Below, piece by piece: positions 11,106-21,740 of a stretch of 64,000 nucleotides of DNA. The notes below the pieces were generated by a model. That model was given only the letters and a program-made list of their open reading frames with translations. It ran no database searches and was not told the origin of the DNA. Position 1 is the stretch's first letter. Each line of letters begins with the position of its first letter. Position numbers and translations under genes: made by a program. Source of the stretch: Eopsaltria australis. Taxonomy: Eukaryota > Chordata > Aves > Passeriformes > Petroicidae. The DNA lies in assembly GCA_034509425.1 (NCBI GenBank), contig JAVTVJ010001355.1, positions 290,239 to 354,238 on the forward strand, written 5' to 3'.

Positions 11106-13744
11106 ATAAATCCCAGTCTGGACCTCCAGAAGGGAGGCTGAAGGTTCCACACAGGGAAATTATTTCTTTCTGGAGACAGGAACCACCATGGTTTGGGGGG
11201 GTTTTGGGTTCTTTCTCGAATGCAGAGAAAGAAAAAGCAGGGTGCAATTTCCAGCTCTTTCCTTGAGCTGCTCTTGGGACAGCACAACACAGCCCTGCTC
11301 TCTCTGCAGTCACACCTTCAGCCTGCCCTGAATCACATTTGAACATCTAAATTGAACTTTCTATTGAATATAAATGGGAAACAGCACTTGCTTAACTCAA
11401 ATGCACATTTAATCTTGGGGGCTGGCTGGTGTGGGGAAATATTTCGTGACAATATGAAGAGATGAAGTGGAATCCTGAAAACTGAGTTCTCCAAAGCTGT
11501 CTCCAGACTTCAAACTATTCCAATTATTTATTAACTTCAAATAAAACCGATAAGAAAATGGCACAGACCTCCCCCATCTGCTGTAAATAAGCAGGTAAGA
11601 GTCAGGAATTGAGTGATGAAGCACAGAAGGGCACAGAAAATAAATACAGAGGCACCTTCCCCAGTATTATTTGTTCATTTTTCACCAATTAAATGTATTT
11701 AATAGACTGTAGCATGTGAATGAGATAAAATACACAAGGCAATATTGATTTTGGTGAATGTGCAATGTCCTAATCTGATTTTTTTTCTGGGGGAACCTCC
11801 TTTTCACAGTGACACTTCAAGCTCACACCACCTGAGCATTTAAACATCAGATTTTCTCAGGTATTTTCCCGTGACATTTATTGTAGTTACAGCCTGAACT
11901 TGGGTGGGACAGTCTTTGTGTGATCCCATTTTTTGATAAAAGCCACGGCAAAATGACACCTGGCTGTGCTTTGTAGCTGCCCTGAGTGCAGGGATCAGGT
12001 ATTTGGGATATTTTTTGGAAAGCACCTGACTGAAGGAGATCCAGGCCAAGGGAATTGCTCTCCCTTCAGGCACTAATTAGCAGAGTTTCCTCTGTTCTCC
12101 ACTCTTCACATCCTCTGACGTTTCATCTCTTCCCTTCTTTGGGAGCAACCATCCCATAAAGAGATTTTTTTTTATTATTTTTTTTTTTTTTAGCAGTAAT
12201 TGGGAATAAAACTGACTCGCATGGATTGTGATCATTTGGGGAATTTACATTCCAGCTGGAGAACTGTACAGTTTTTGGAAGCCTGAGAGGCTCCCTTGCC
12301 GCCTCTAAAGGTTATTGTGCATGTAATGAGTCTTTGTGGGTATAAGGGAAGTGAAAATAAAAAAATCACAGATTTCAGAGCAGAGTAGCAAGACTTTGTT
12401 CAATATTTGCTGCTTTATGGGACAGGATTCTGGAATCTGAGTTCTAAAGAGATGATCCAAATGTTATGGGAGCAGGATGACACATGAATTCTGTATTTTA
12501 AGGTCCACAGTCTTGGGGTTATTATTGTCTTGGGGTTAGAACCTTTTCAAGCCCCACTTTAAAAGGAATGGTGATGAATCTTAGAAAAATGAGATTTTTT
12601 TTTGGTCAATTATTTTTTTTTTAATGATAAATACAACAGCAAAATCTATCAGGATTTCAGTATTTCACCTCCTCCTTCCTTCCCCATCTGCAGCACAGTT
12701 ATTCTGTACATTGAAACAAAAGGATTTATAGATATTATTTCCTTAGTCCAGTGAAGCAAAAATCCATGCAGGGAGCAGAGTGCAAATCCCATCATTTGTT
12801 GGCCTCAATTTTTCCAGACATTTCAAAATCAGGAATAATATTGCAGAAATCATCCAGATCTACCCCAGCAAAAGATCCTCAAAAACAGCCCTTTGGAACT
12901 GAGGGCTTAATCCATACATTCATAAATACACAATATTGCATTTGTATTATTTCAATGTACAGCTTTCACTTCTGTGGCAGATTCCTGCAATATTTAACAT
13001 CCAAATTAATAACAAATTCTGACTATTCATCGATTCTGTGGAGCCAAACTGAGACTTGGTATTTCTTGCAGCCCATATTTCCTGAAAGAAAAAAAACCCT
13101 ATTCCTAAACATTATTCTTTTGAATAATTAGTTCATTGGCATTCTCGTGCTAAAGAAAATACCATTAGCAATTTATAGAAGTTGCATGAAGAATAACAAA
13201 GAGTTCAAAAACCCAGTGTGAGATAAATGAAGCCCCCAGGACCCTGAAAATCATTAAAAGGCATCTCTAATGAAATGCACAGGAATTCTCCTTCAGCCAG
13301 GCTGAGCAGGAGCCCTGCCCCATGTCAGAGCACCCAAATCTCAAATATTTGATCCTGCAGCTCTGGATAAAAGCTCTGCTTCGGTTTTGGAGAGATTCTG
13401 GGAGTGGTTTAGAGAATCTGCTGGAACCCAGACTAAAACATCTCCAGATGATGGATCCTTTTTGTCCCTGTGCTCTGAGCCTGCCCATTAACAAGGGCTG
13501 ACGTTTTCTCTCCCTCTTCAGCCTCCAAATCCTTTTGTATTTCAGATCTCTCCCCATTATCTCACACCTCAGAGACACAACCTTGCACCACCAGCGCTGT
13601 CATTGACTTCATCTGTTTGCTTTCATCACTCCATTTGCACTTCCTTATCATATTATTAATATTATTCCTCACGGAGCTGGGCAGCCAAGAAATGTGTGAG
13701 CTCAGGAACACACGTGGAAAATGGTTCTGAATAACACTTCTAAG
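11106..13744. other. Unique DNA, about 2.6 kb, no gene seen
   Basis: AT-rich sequence with a T-rich run at about 12165-12192. The longest open frames (119-126 codons) have no recognisable motif. Confidence 0.5.
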
Positions 13745-14130
13745 TCCTGTAGGAGAGGCTGAGGGAGCTGGAGGGGCTCAACCTGGAAAAAAGGGGGACT
13801 GGGGGGAGGGAATTTCTGGCTCTGCACAACTCCCTGACAGGAGGGGGCAGAAAGGGGAAATTTGGGGTTTTATCCCAGGGAACAGGGACAGGAAGGGCCT
13901 CAGGGGAGGCTCAGGGTGGACATCAGCAGCAATTTCCCCATGGAAAGGGTGCTCAGGCATTGGAAGTGCCCAGGGGGGTTTGGAGTCTCCATCCCTGGAG
14001 GTGTCCCAGGAATTCCTGGAGGTGGCACTCAGAGCTCTGGGCTGGGGACAGGGTGGGGACAGGGCACAGCTGGGACTCCATGGGCTGGGAGGGCTTTGCC
14101 AGCCTGCACAATTCTGTGATTTCATTCTGT
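13745..14130 (+). mobile_element. CR1 LINE 3' portion, about 385 bp (longest in window)
   Basis: It starts in AGGAGAGGCTGAGGGAGCTG and continues through 'gctcagggtggacatcagca', CAATTTCCCCATGGAAAGGG and 'ggcactcagagctctgggct', ending with AATTCTGTGATTTCATTCTG. This spans the end of the CR1 body and the whole 3' UTR. The frames within it contain stops and there is no intact ORF2. Confidence 0.92.
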
Positions 14131-15498
14131 AATTCCCAGGCAGAGCTGGGAGTGGGAGGACACCAGCGAGTGCTGATCCAGCTCTCAGTGCCAGGGACAC
14201 CCCTGGGATGTGGCACAATTTGGGTATTTTTTTATAACAGATTTATCACCTTCTCTTCAGCTCACGACCTTCCAGGATCAGGATTTCAAGACATCTGTTT
14301 TCAGATTGAATGAGATTAAAGGGGAATTATGCTCAAATCAGGTGACTTTCAGTGATTAAAGGCCTAGGAGGAAACAGAAGACACAGAACTTGGTGCTCAC
14401 TCACTGAGTTGTGGATTTTGGGCCTCAGCAAGACAGGCCACAGGTAATGAAGGCAAAGCTTCATTAAACAAGCGGCTTCCTAAGGAAGGAGCAGCAGCCT
14501 CTTGTTTGTCCACTGGATCCGTGCCTTAATAAAAGAGCAGACTGGAAATCTGCTGAAAACACCAGAAATTCCCACGGGGAATCCTTGCAGGTCTGAACAG
14601 TGCTATAAATAATTCAGTATAATTGACAAGAACCCCATTAAAAAACAGTGAAGTCATCTCAGACTTTTAGGTGGAATTTAAAGTAAAAATTTCACCCGAG
14701 CTGACGCGGCCGATACCAAAGTCACTCCCAATCCACGGCAACCAGAGAACAAAAGGGAAAGGCAGATGAGAAGGAGCAGCTGGTGCCTGGGAGCAGTGGA
14801 GTGTGAAACGAAGCAGTTAAATGTTTACCACGGCGCTGGTTCTGCTCTCAGGTTTTCTGGGCTGGCTGGGGCTGCGAGCAAATGAGCTGCAGAGATGGCT
14901 CCAAGTCAATCATCAAAGCCAGGTCCAGCACTCCCAGCAAAGCACGTTGGGCAGCTCCTCTGCCTCTGCTGCTGGGAACGAAGCTCCCAACACTGGGAAC
15001 ATCTGGCCACTCTCGGAATGAAAGCCCAGGGAAGGCTCTGTGCAAATTGGATCCCTCTCATTACTACAGGCGACGTTTTTCTGTTTGACTCCAGAGCTCG
15101 TTCGTGATTGTTTAATCTTTATTATTTTTACTTGGAAGAACCAGATGAATCTAAGCCTGGAAAATAAACAGCCCTTGATGCCCAGCACCCCCGAGCTCAC
15201 AAACAGCTCCGTGTCCTTGGGGGAAGGAGAGCAGATAATGACTCCCCACTCCTGGGGTGCAGAGCACTTAATTAACAAACCCAATGTTTTTCCAGAGCTC
15301 GTTTCTTTGTTCAAGTTAATGGTGCACGGTAGCACCAGGCAGAGCTGCTCAGCAGCCCCTGGCCAAGCCCTGCTCTGAATTCCCTGCTGCTCCCTTCCCA
15401 TCTCAGCACAGCAACCAATTCCATTGGCAAAATGCAGCCCTGCCATCCTGCAGCTCTTGGTTGCTCTTCCATCTCTCTGGCCTCGTTTAAAACCATTC
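14131..15498. other. Unique DNA left of the nested LTRs
   Basis: No gene seen. The sequence carries a few more CpG dinucleotides than its surroundings around 14700-15000 but has no repeated structure. Open frames here overlap on both strands without domain content. Confidence 0.45.
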
Positions 15499-15816
15499 CT
15501 CTTGATGCCTTTTTCTGGTCTTAGGAAATAAAGGCTCAGACAGGGTCAGAGGGTTGGGGGTCGTTTCCCTCGGGATTTTAATAGGATCCCATTCCGTGGC
15601 TTCTGCCGTCCAGGTAGAACGCGTCACCAAAGCCCCGTCCCCCCAGTCGAGTGTACAATTAAAGACTCTACTCATTAGCAGATCTACCAGGAGGGCCCAA
15701 TAAGGGGCTGGGTGTCACGATCCGCTAACAGAAGCGGGGTCGTGATGGTTCGTTACTTTGAATCTCAGAGTGCAAAAGAAAACAGGGACAAGTATTTTTG
15801 CTTTAATCAAAATCAA

Positions 15817-15835
15817 AAGCACCTTTATTGAGTGC
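15817..15835 (-). promoter_or_regulatory. Putative LTR polyadenylation signal
   Basis: The plus strand reads AGCACCTTTATTGAGTGCC, so the minus strand has AATAAA followed by GGTGCTTTTG. Its position about 115 bp from the LTR 3' end suits a retroviral R-region polyadenylation signal. Activity is not shown by the sequence. Confidence 0.6.
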
Positions 15836-15857
15836 CAACAACACAATTATGCGATAG

Positions 15858-15901
15858 GAGAGAGAGAGAGAGAGAGATGTAGGGTTGAGAGAGAGAGAGA
15901 A
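15858..15901. repeat. (GA)n microsatellite inside the young LTR
   Basis: Two runs of GA dinucleotides separated by TGTAGGGTT lie inside the solo LTR. They are on the R/U5 side, since the AATAAA signal is nearby on the opposite strand. Confidence 0.9.
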
Positions 15902-16643
15902 AAGAAAGGGGTTAATAGCTACCACGGCACGACGAAGTCCTCGTTGTCCGGCTCCGATGCATTCCGTCTCGTCCGTAGGGAGATCTCATAGGGGTACTTT
16001 TTGAGAGTCTCTTTCTATTCTTTTTGAAAGCGAGGGGCAGGTAACCAAGAGATGAGGCAATCCCTCCAGAGGCGAGGGGCAAATGGCCAGCAGGTGGGGG
16101 AGTAGGGCCCATTGTTTTAGGGTACAGGTGCAAGTGTACAAGCCATCTAGTCCTTGTGCAGTCCTTTCCGCCCCGTTAGCCGAGCGGCACGGTTCCACGG
16201 GCATGTGTCGACACGCCTCTGCAGCACAGCTCTGCAGTACAGCTGGGCACCTGGCAGGCACCCCACCAGGATCTGGCCGGACTTCATTGTGCAAAAGTCC
16301 TTTTCCCCTCTTAGGGTCTCTGGGGTTTCAGCCTCTGCTGCTGTAGATGGTCGTGAGGCAGATGAGGGATTTCCATCCAGACTCTTACACTGGGGTGGGC
16401 TCACTTCTAGCTTACAAAATCTGTCCTACTAGGAGACCTTGAGGGCCCATGAAAACAGAGTGTTTGGTCTCTAACTCTCCGTGGTTTCAGGGGTGTTTGG
16501 TCTCCCGGCCCTACAAACACCATGAAACCGGGCTGAGCTATCACCTAAAGCATCACAAGTGTGCATGCTGATACCTGTGAATACAGGGAACAGTGTGAGA
16601 AGTATTCAGGAGAAAAGCAGAAAAATCCTTCAGGCATCACTCT

Positions 16644-17423
16644 GCTGGCTGGGTGGAACAGCAGCGTTTCTATCTTTCAATAATCTTGCATATCTATAAT
16701 AAGAGTCATTAATGAATTTTATTTTACACACACAGTAAGTGAGCCAGGAAATGCCACCCTTATTTTCGTTATCACATTGTGAGATCCACCTCGGACCTCT
16801 GCTCTGTTTTATCTGTTTAAGTTGCTTTGTTTGGTGATGCAGAAATACACTTAACACAGCCAGTTCCCACATCTCCACAGCCAGTGAAATCCTGTGGCAC
16901 ACACGAATCATTTCAATGGAAAATGTAGAAGAAAGTTAATTAAAGGTCATTGGTTTTTCCTCTTCACCCCCTTCCCTTTTTTAAATCATTTGAAGGACCT
17001 CCACTGTCTATCAGCACGGGGGGAAATAAGACAATTTTGTTAAAGCTGACAGAATTAGCAGGAGATAAGTAAAGGTCAAATGTCAGGATGAGGACTGAAA
17101 GCTTAATCTTCCTCCACCATACAGCAGAGCAGCAAAAAGAAGGGGGGGAAAGGTGTATTTAATCAAAAAGGAGACAAAATAGAAATTTGCATCAAAAATA
17201 TTCCTGCAAATTAAAAGAGATTGAGATCTTGATCGAAGGCTTCCAGTTAATCGAGATTTATTCAGAGATCAGATTGTTTTGCAATGGGTTAAACCAAAGG
17301 AATGAAGCAAAATCTGTTATTCTGGAGAGAGCTGAGTTGTTCTGTGTGAACTTGTGGGTGCTGAGGGAGCAGACAGCTGGAGCTGGGCTTCAGGAAAGGG
17401 AACAAAACCCAAAGCAGCCAGGA
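16644..17423. other. Unique AT-rich DNA, no gene seen
   Basis: The flank to the right of the nested LTRs holds no recognisable repeat or coding exon. Confidence 0.45.
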
Positions 17424-17556
17424 AATCACAGGATTCCAGACTGGTTTGGGCTGGGAGGACCCTAAAGCTCATCCCATTCCACCTCTGCCATGGGCAGGGA
17501 CACCTTCCCTTATCCCAGGTTGTTCCAAGCCCCATCCAACCTCACCTGGAATTGAA
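17424..17556 (-). mobile_element. CR1 LINE 3' end, about 130 bp
   Basis: It begins AATCACAGGATTCCAGACTG on the plus strand, then 'ctctgccatgggcagggaca' and 'gttccaagccccatccaacc'. This is a typical 5'-truncated minus-orientation CR1 tail. Confidence 0.88.
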
Positions 17557-19173
17557 CTCCTCATAAAAGAGCAGCTGAAACAGGCTGGAAATACAGTTAC
17601 TGGAATGGCTTCTTTCACATGGAGCAACCTGCAAATATTTTAGATTATAACAACCCACAGCAAATTTAAAGAAATCATGGAAGAATCTGAAATATAAAGC
17701 AAGGGAATTATTTCTCCTGATAAGATCCTATGTGAAATCCAGTTAATGAAGCTGAGGAATAGAAGGTTCCTCCAGATCAGAGGAAAAGAGCTCTTGAATG
17801 AGCAGACAGAAAACATTAGAAGAAAATGATAGAACAATGTGCCATTCCTAAATAAACACAAGTGGAATCCAAGTCCTGCTACTGCCTCTCCTTTGTGACA
17901 ATAAAAACGGGTTGAGGAGAAGCTGGACAGGCCCAGCTTTGTGCTGGTGCTTTTATCTCCCAGAGAAGGCACCGAGATTTTATCACACCCATTTTAATAT
18001 TTTCATAATTTCGGTATTATCTGCGTGAGCAGCCGCTCATCCTCTCCTTGGTGCTCCCTGGGGGCACCTGGAACAATTCCCCATCACACAGAGCTGAGCA
18101 TTTGCTGTCTGTGCAACAGCACCACAGCTCAGCTCAGGCCAGTGCTGGGATCTGCCTTGGCTCCACTCAACTGAACTATTATTATCAACAAATAATAACT
18201 ATTAACTATTTATTAGTTACAAAATCCCAAGGCAGAAGGCCAATCCAGCAGCACCTACAGCAAAAATGCCCTGACAGAACTTAAGGAAAAGAACCTATGG
18301 ATTCCCATTTCATATTTTCCACAGTGCTACAGTGGAGGACTTTTCAAGCTTCATTAATGGTTAGAAATATAAACATAATTTAATGTGCCATTATAAACTG
18401 ACTAAAAATATTTTCAGTTCCAGTGTTTCCATTCCATCAATGCACTTTTTTGGGCTAGTGCAGATCACCAGTAAGATATGATAATCTCCTCCCAATCCAT
18501 ATTTTTGTATTCAATAAGTCGTTCACATGCATAAATTATACACAAAAATAGACAAAGGAATCCCTGTGTCATCGATTTGTAATTTATATTCCTCCAAAAG
18601 GGGAGGGTTTTATAGAATTTCCAGCTCAGAGGAGTGCTAGAATCCCAGGACAGCTGTCTGTCCTGATTCACACCACCCTTAAATAGCATTTTATTTGGAT
18701 CCCATATGCCTCAACCTCTCTGTCTGCCACCTTCAGATTTCCCTTTCTGAGCTGCAGGAAATAATATGCTAAACAGCAAGGAGAGTGGTGGGAAAACCAT
18801 GGCAGAATTCTCTCCCTGGAGCTGAGGGATATGGATTAAAAGCACACCTGAAAGAGCCTCCATTTTCCAGCCCATAAACCAACCCCTCCCCTGGCAGGGG
18901 GAACACATCAAACCTCATTACACTGATGTCCTTCAAAGCAAAAAAAAAAAGGTCTCAATGCAGCCTGAAAAACACACACTCACCACTGATCCTCAGGTTT
19001 TTGTGCTGCCAAACGCACGTTATGGAAAACTTCATCAGCTGGGAATTCATCAACGCCAAGGATGGAATAAAGCTGGATTTTTCCAACGTGTGAAGTTCAA
19101 AAAGAGAAGGAAACACGTTGGTTTTGTGCCATGGATGTGCTGTGGATGAGCAGGGCAGTCAAACAGGACTCTG
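17557..19173. other. Unique DNA, no gene seen
   Basis: AT-rich sequence with a TATTATTATC patch near 18177. No open frame or repeat here supports a feature. Confidence 0.45.
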
Positions 19174-19277
19174 GGCAAGGGGGAATGGTTTTGCAGTGCC
19201 AGAGGACAGGGTCTGATGGGTTAGATGGGATGTTGGGAAGGAATTGTTCCCTAGGAGGCTGTGGCTGCCCCAATCCC
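19174..19277 (+). mobile_element. CR1 LINE internal 3' fragment, about 105 bp
   Basis: It carries GGTTAGATGGGATGTTGGGA, then AGGAATTGTTCCCTAGGAGG and CTGTGGCTGCCCC. This is CR1 3' UTR upstream of the terminal block, in plus orientation. The usual end octamers are missing, so it is truncated at both ends. Confidence 0.75.
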
Positions 19278-20818
19278 GTTTTTTCCCTCCCAGCCCTCAC
19301 TCAAACCCCGCACACTCCTCCCTCCCGATGCTATCAGAGCTCTGAGCAGGGCAATTCCCTCCTGCTGCTGCAGAGGCTGGAATGGCATCAGCAAAGCCTC
19401 CAGGGCAGGGAGCACGACTCAGTCACCAGAGCATCACCAGGGTCCTGCAGCAAGCACGGATCAAGCAGCTGAAATTTCTGTGCAAGTGGGAAAACGAGAT
19501 TAAACCCAGCAGTGCCTCGTCCTCAGCAACTGAGCATAAATCTCTCCCCGAAGAGATAACTTCTGTCAAAAGCTTTATCAGGAGCGAAAGGAGTTACCTC
19601 GTGTCCAGCTCGCTTACAATTTATCTGCCTCAGAGAAGCACAGATTGGGGGATGCATTTCCTGCACCACATGCAGCTCCAGTGCAGCTGTGTCTGCAGGA
19701 GTCAGGATGCCCTGGACTGACACTGCACTGCATTACCCCAGGATAAAGAATGGAACTTTTTAACCTCTAACTACCACTCAGCAGAGCCAAACCCTGCCCC
19801 AGTTCAGCTTTCCCAGTTTGCAGCCACCACCAGTGCCTGTCACACGCTGGAGCTCAGCCAGGAGCCCTCCACTCGTGGCATTCATTGCTGCACAGCTCCT
19901 GTCACAAACACACCGAGGCCAGCAGAGACTTTTGACTCCATCACTGGAACTGGCACTGAGTTTGGGACCAGGTTTCACCTTCAGAAATAGTTCCTGCAGC
20001 TCAGGCTCAGTTCATTTGCTTCCCAGGTTGTCTGGCAGGTGATGAACTCCTGCTGCCAGGAGGAGCAAGGAGTGGGTGATGGATGAGTGAGGAGCTGTTA
20101 ATTGGACAGGGAAACAGTCCAAGCACCAGACTGGTTTGTCAGGACTCACTGGGAAGCTGCAGCTCCATCTGTGACATTGCAGGGTGGGCTCAGCCCAGCT
20201 CCAAGGCACCAGAGAGGAGAGGGGGTCCCACTCCATCCCTCCAGGACACCCCTGGGGACACTCCTGGGGCCTGTGGGGAATCTCTGCACTGATGCTTTTG
20301 TTCTGTAAATACAGAGAAAACCTCAGCCTCTGGGCTCTCTGCAATTTATCATCCCCACAGTAATTCCCTGCGTTTTCACAAGAGCCTGGGATATGAATAA
20401 CCTCTCCTTCATATTCCCTGCAAATGAGAAAGACTCTCTTTTTAAATTATTCATGACATTATTATTATTAAAAGTCAAAGCTCCGTTTAATGGAATAACA
20501 TTTTTAAAGTCTGATTGCACTAAAGCCAGAATGCCACGGTTTGTAAAACATCAGTGTCCTTTAGCCTGTGCTGAATTACACGAGAAATGAACCTGAAATC
20601 ACACTTGTAGCTCAAGAGAAAACTCTTCTCCAATACACAAATCAATACATGATTTAATTGAGTTTTATTGCTGCTTTTGCTTCAGTCTGGGGTCAGAAAG
20701 GAGCCTGAGAACATCCTATTTGCTATTTTCCCAAGCCGAATTCCCTCAACGTGCACCTGATTTTTAATTCCAACCTTCAAGCTCTCTCCAGCTGCAGGGC
20801 AAGAGGGAGACTGATGGA
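19278..20818. other. Unique DNA, no gene seen
   Basis: It has somewhat higher GC than its neighbours. Overlapping open frames of 110-113 codons appear on both strands without any recognisable domain. Confidence 0.45.
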
Positions 20819-21004
20819 GGGAGTGGGGAATGAGAGCAAGGAAAGCTTCTCCTCCAAGATTGGCTTCTGAAGGTGCCAAGGAAACCAGGATGGAAAAGGC
20901 AGAGCTAAAATCTTTCCTGAGCAAAGTGTCTGTGCCACTGAGGGGGGACCATGGGGATCCTCCAGCCCAAAGTTATCCTGATAATCCATGGATCTGGATC
21001 AGCT

Positions 21005-21175
21005 CAGGAGAACAAACACATGGAGCTCCTGGAGAGGGTCCAGCAGAGATGCTGCAGGGCCTGGAGCATCTCCCTGCCCAGGGGAGGCTGAGGGAGCTGG
21101 GGCTGCTCAGCCTCAAGGGGAGCCCTGGGTGTCCCTGTGTGCAGGGACCCATCCTGGGATTCTGGGATTATTCTA
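21005..21175 (+). mobile_element. CR1 LINE fragment, copy 1
   Basis: Plus-orientation CR1 segment with 'ctcctggagagggtccagca', 'ggcctggagcatctccctgc' and 'aggctgagggagctggggct'. It comes from the end of the CR1 body, upstream of the 3' UTR. It is part of the local tandem duplication. Confidence 0.85.
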
Positions 21176-21419
21176 AAGGAATTTTGGGATTATTTTAAGG
21201 GGGAAAAAAAAAAACCAGACTCAACTATTTCACCACTACTAGACTAATAATAATAATATATTGTTTTCTGTTTTAAATCTTCTTTACTCAACATTCTTTG
21301 AGTTTCACCAAACTTGGTTTGGTTCATCAATCATTTTTCTCATGGACCAATAACCGACCCTTTTCCAAATACACAATCCTGGGAGTGGGGAATGAGAGCA
21401 AGCTCGATATTCCCTCTGG

Positions 21420-21543
21420 AATGCTGCAGGGCCTGGAGCATCTCCCTGCCCAGGGGAGGCTGAGGGAGCTGGGGCTGCTCAGCCTCAAGGGGAGCCCTGG
21501 GTGTCCCTGTGTGCAGGGACCCATCCTGGGATTCTGGGATTAT
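21420..21543 (+). mobile_element. CR1 LINE fragment, copy 2
   Basis: Nearly identical to bases 21049-21175 of the first copy and carried along by the tandem duplication. It is not an independent insertion, because the flanking sequence is duplicated too. Confidence 0.85.
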
Positions 21544-21740
21544 TTTAAGGGAAAAAAACCAGACTCAACTATTTCACCACTACGAGACTAATAATAATAT
21601 TAATAATAATATATTGTTTTCACTTTTTAAAATCTTCTTTACTCAACATCCTTTGAGTTTCACCAAACTTTGATTCCAGGTTCAGCAATCATTTTTCTCA
21701 TGGACCAATAACAGACCCATTTCCAAACACAGAATCCTGG

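Larger units (their letters stand above)
15713..16389 (-). mobile_element. Young solo LTR, 677 bp, nested in the older LTR
   Basis: The plus strand begins TGTCACGATCCGC and ends CTCTTACA, so the minus strand reads TGTAAGAG to CGTGACA with proper TG..CA ends. It is bounded by CTGGG at 15708-15712 and 16390-16394, a 5-bp target duplication typical of ERVL-type integration. The related LTR at 45.6 kb has one CTGGG at the same place and no insert, which fixes the boundaries. On the minus strand an AATAAA lies about 115 bp before the 3' end. The element keeps many CpG dinucleotides, unlike its AT-rich surroundings, which suggests a recent insertion. It contains no viral coding region. Confidence 0.92.
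15499..16643 (-). mobile_element. Older solo LTR (TGATGCC family), interrupted; with CTCT target duplication
   Basis: The LTR occupies 15503-15712 and 16390-16639 (about 455 bp without its insert) and is flanked by CTCT at 15499-15502 and 16640-16643. The ends are inverted: TGATGCCT at the left and AGGCATCA at the right, the TG..CA form expected of a retroviral LTR. A second copy at 45556-46009 aligns along the full length. Orientation is inferred as minus because that strand has an ATTAAA signal about 90 bp before its 3' end. The LTR is split by the younger LTR at 15713-16389. The 4-bp target duplication fits ERV1-like integration. No internal viral genes remain, so recombination between the two LTRs probably removed them. 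Confidence 0.85.
20819..21740. repeat. Tandem duplication containing a CR1 segment; second copy deleted internally
   Basis: Copy 1 runs from 20819 to 21381 and copy 2 from 21382 to 21740. Both start GGAGTGGGGAATGAGAGCAA and both end at a CACAATCCTGG- or CACAGAATCCTGG-type sequence. Copy 2 lacks about 200 bp that follow the start motif in copy 1. The shared part includes a CR1 block, then CAGACTCAACTATTTCACCA and ATGGACCAATAAC. The duplication occurred after the CR1 had inserted, because both copies carry it with the same flanks. Confidence 0.9.
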
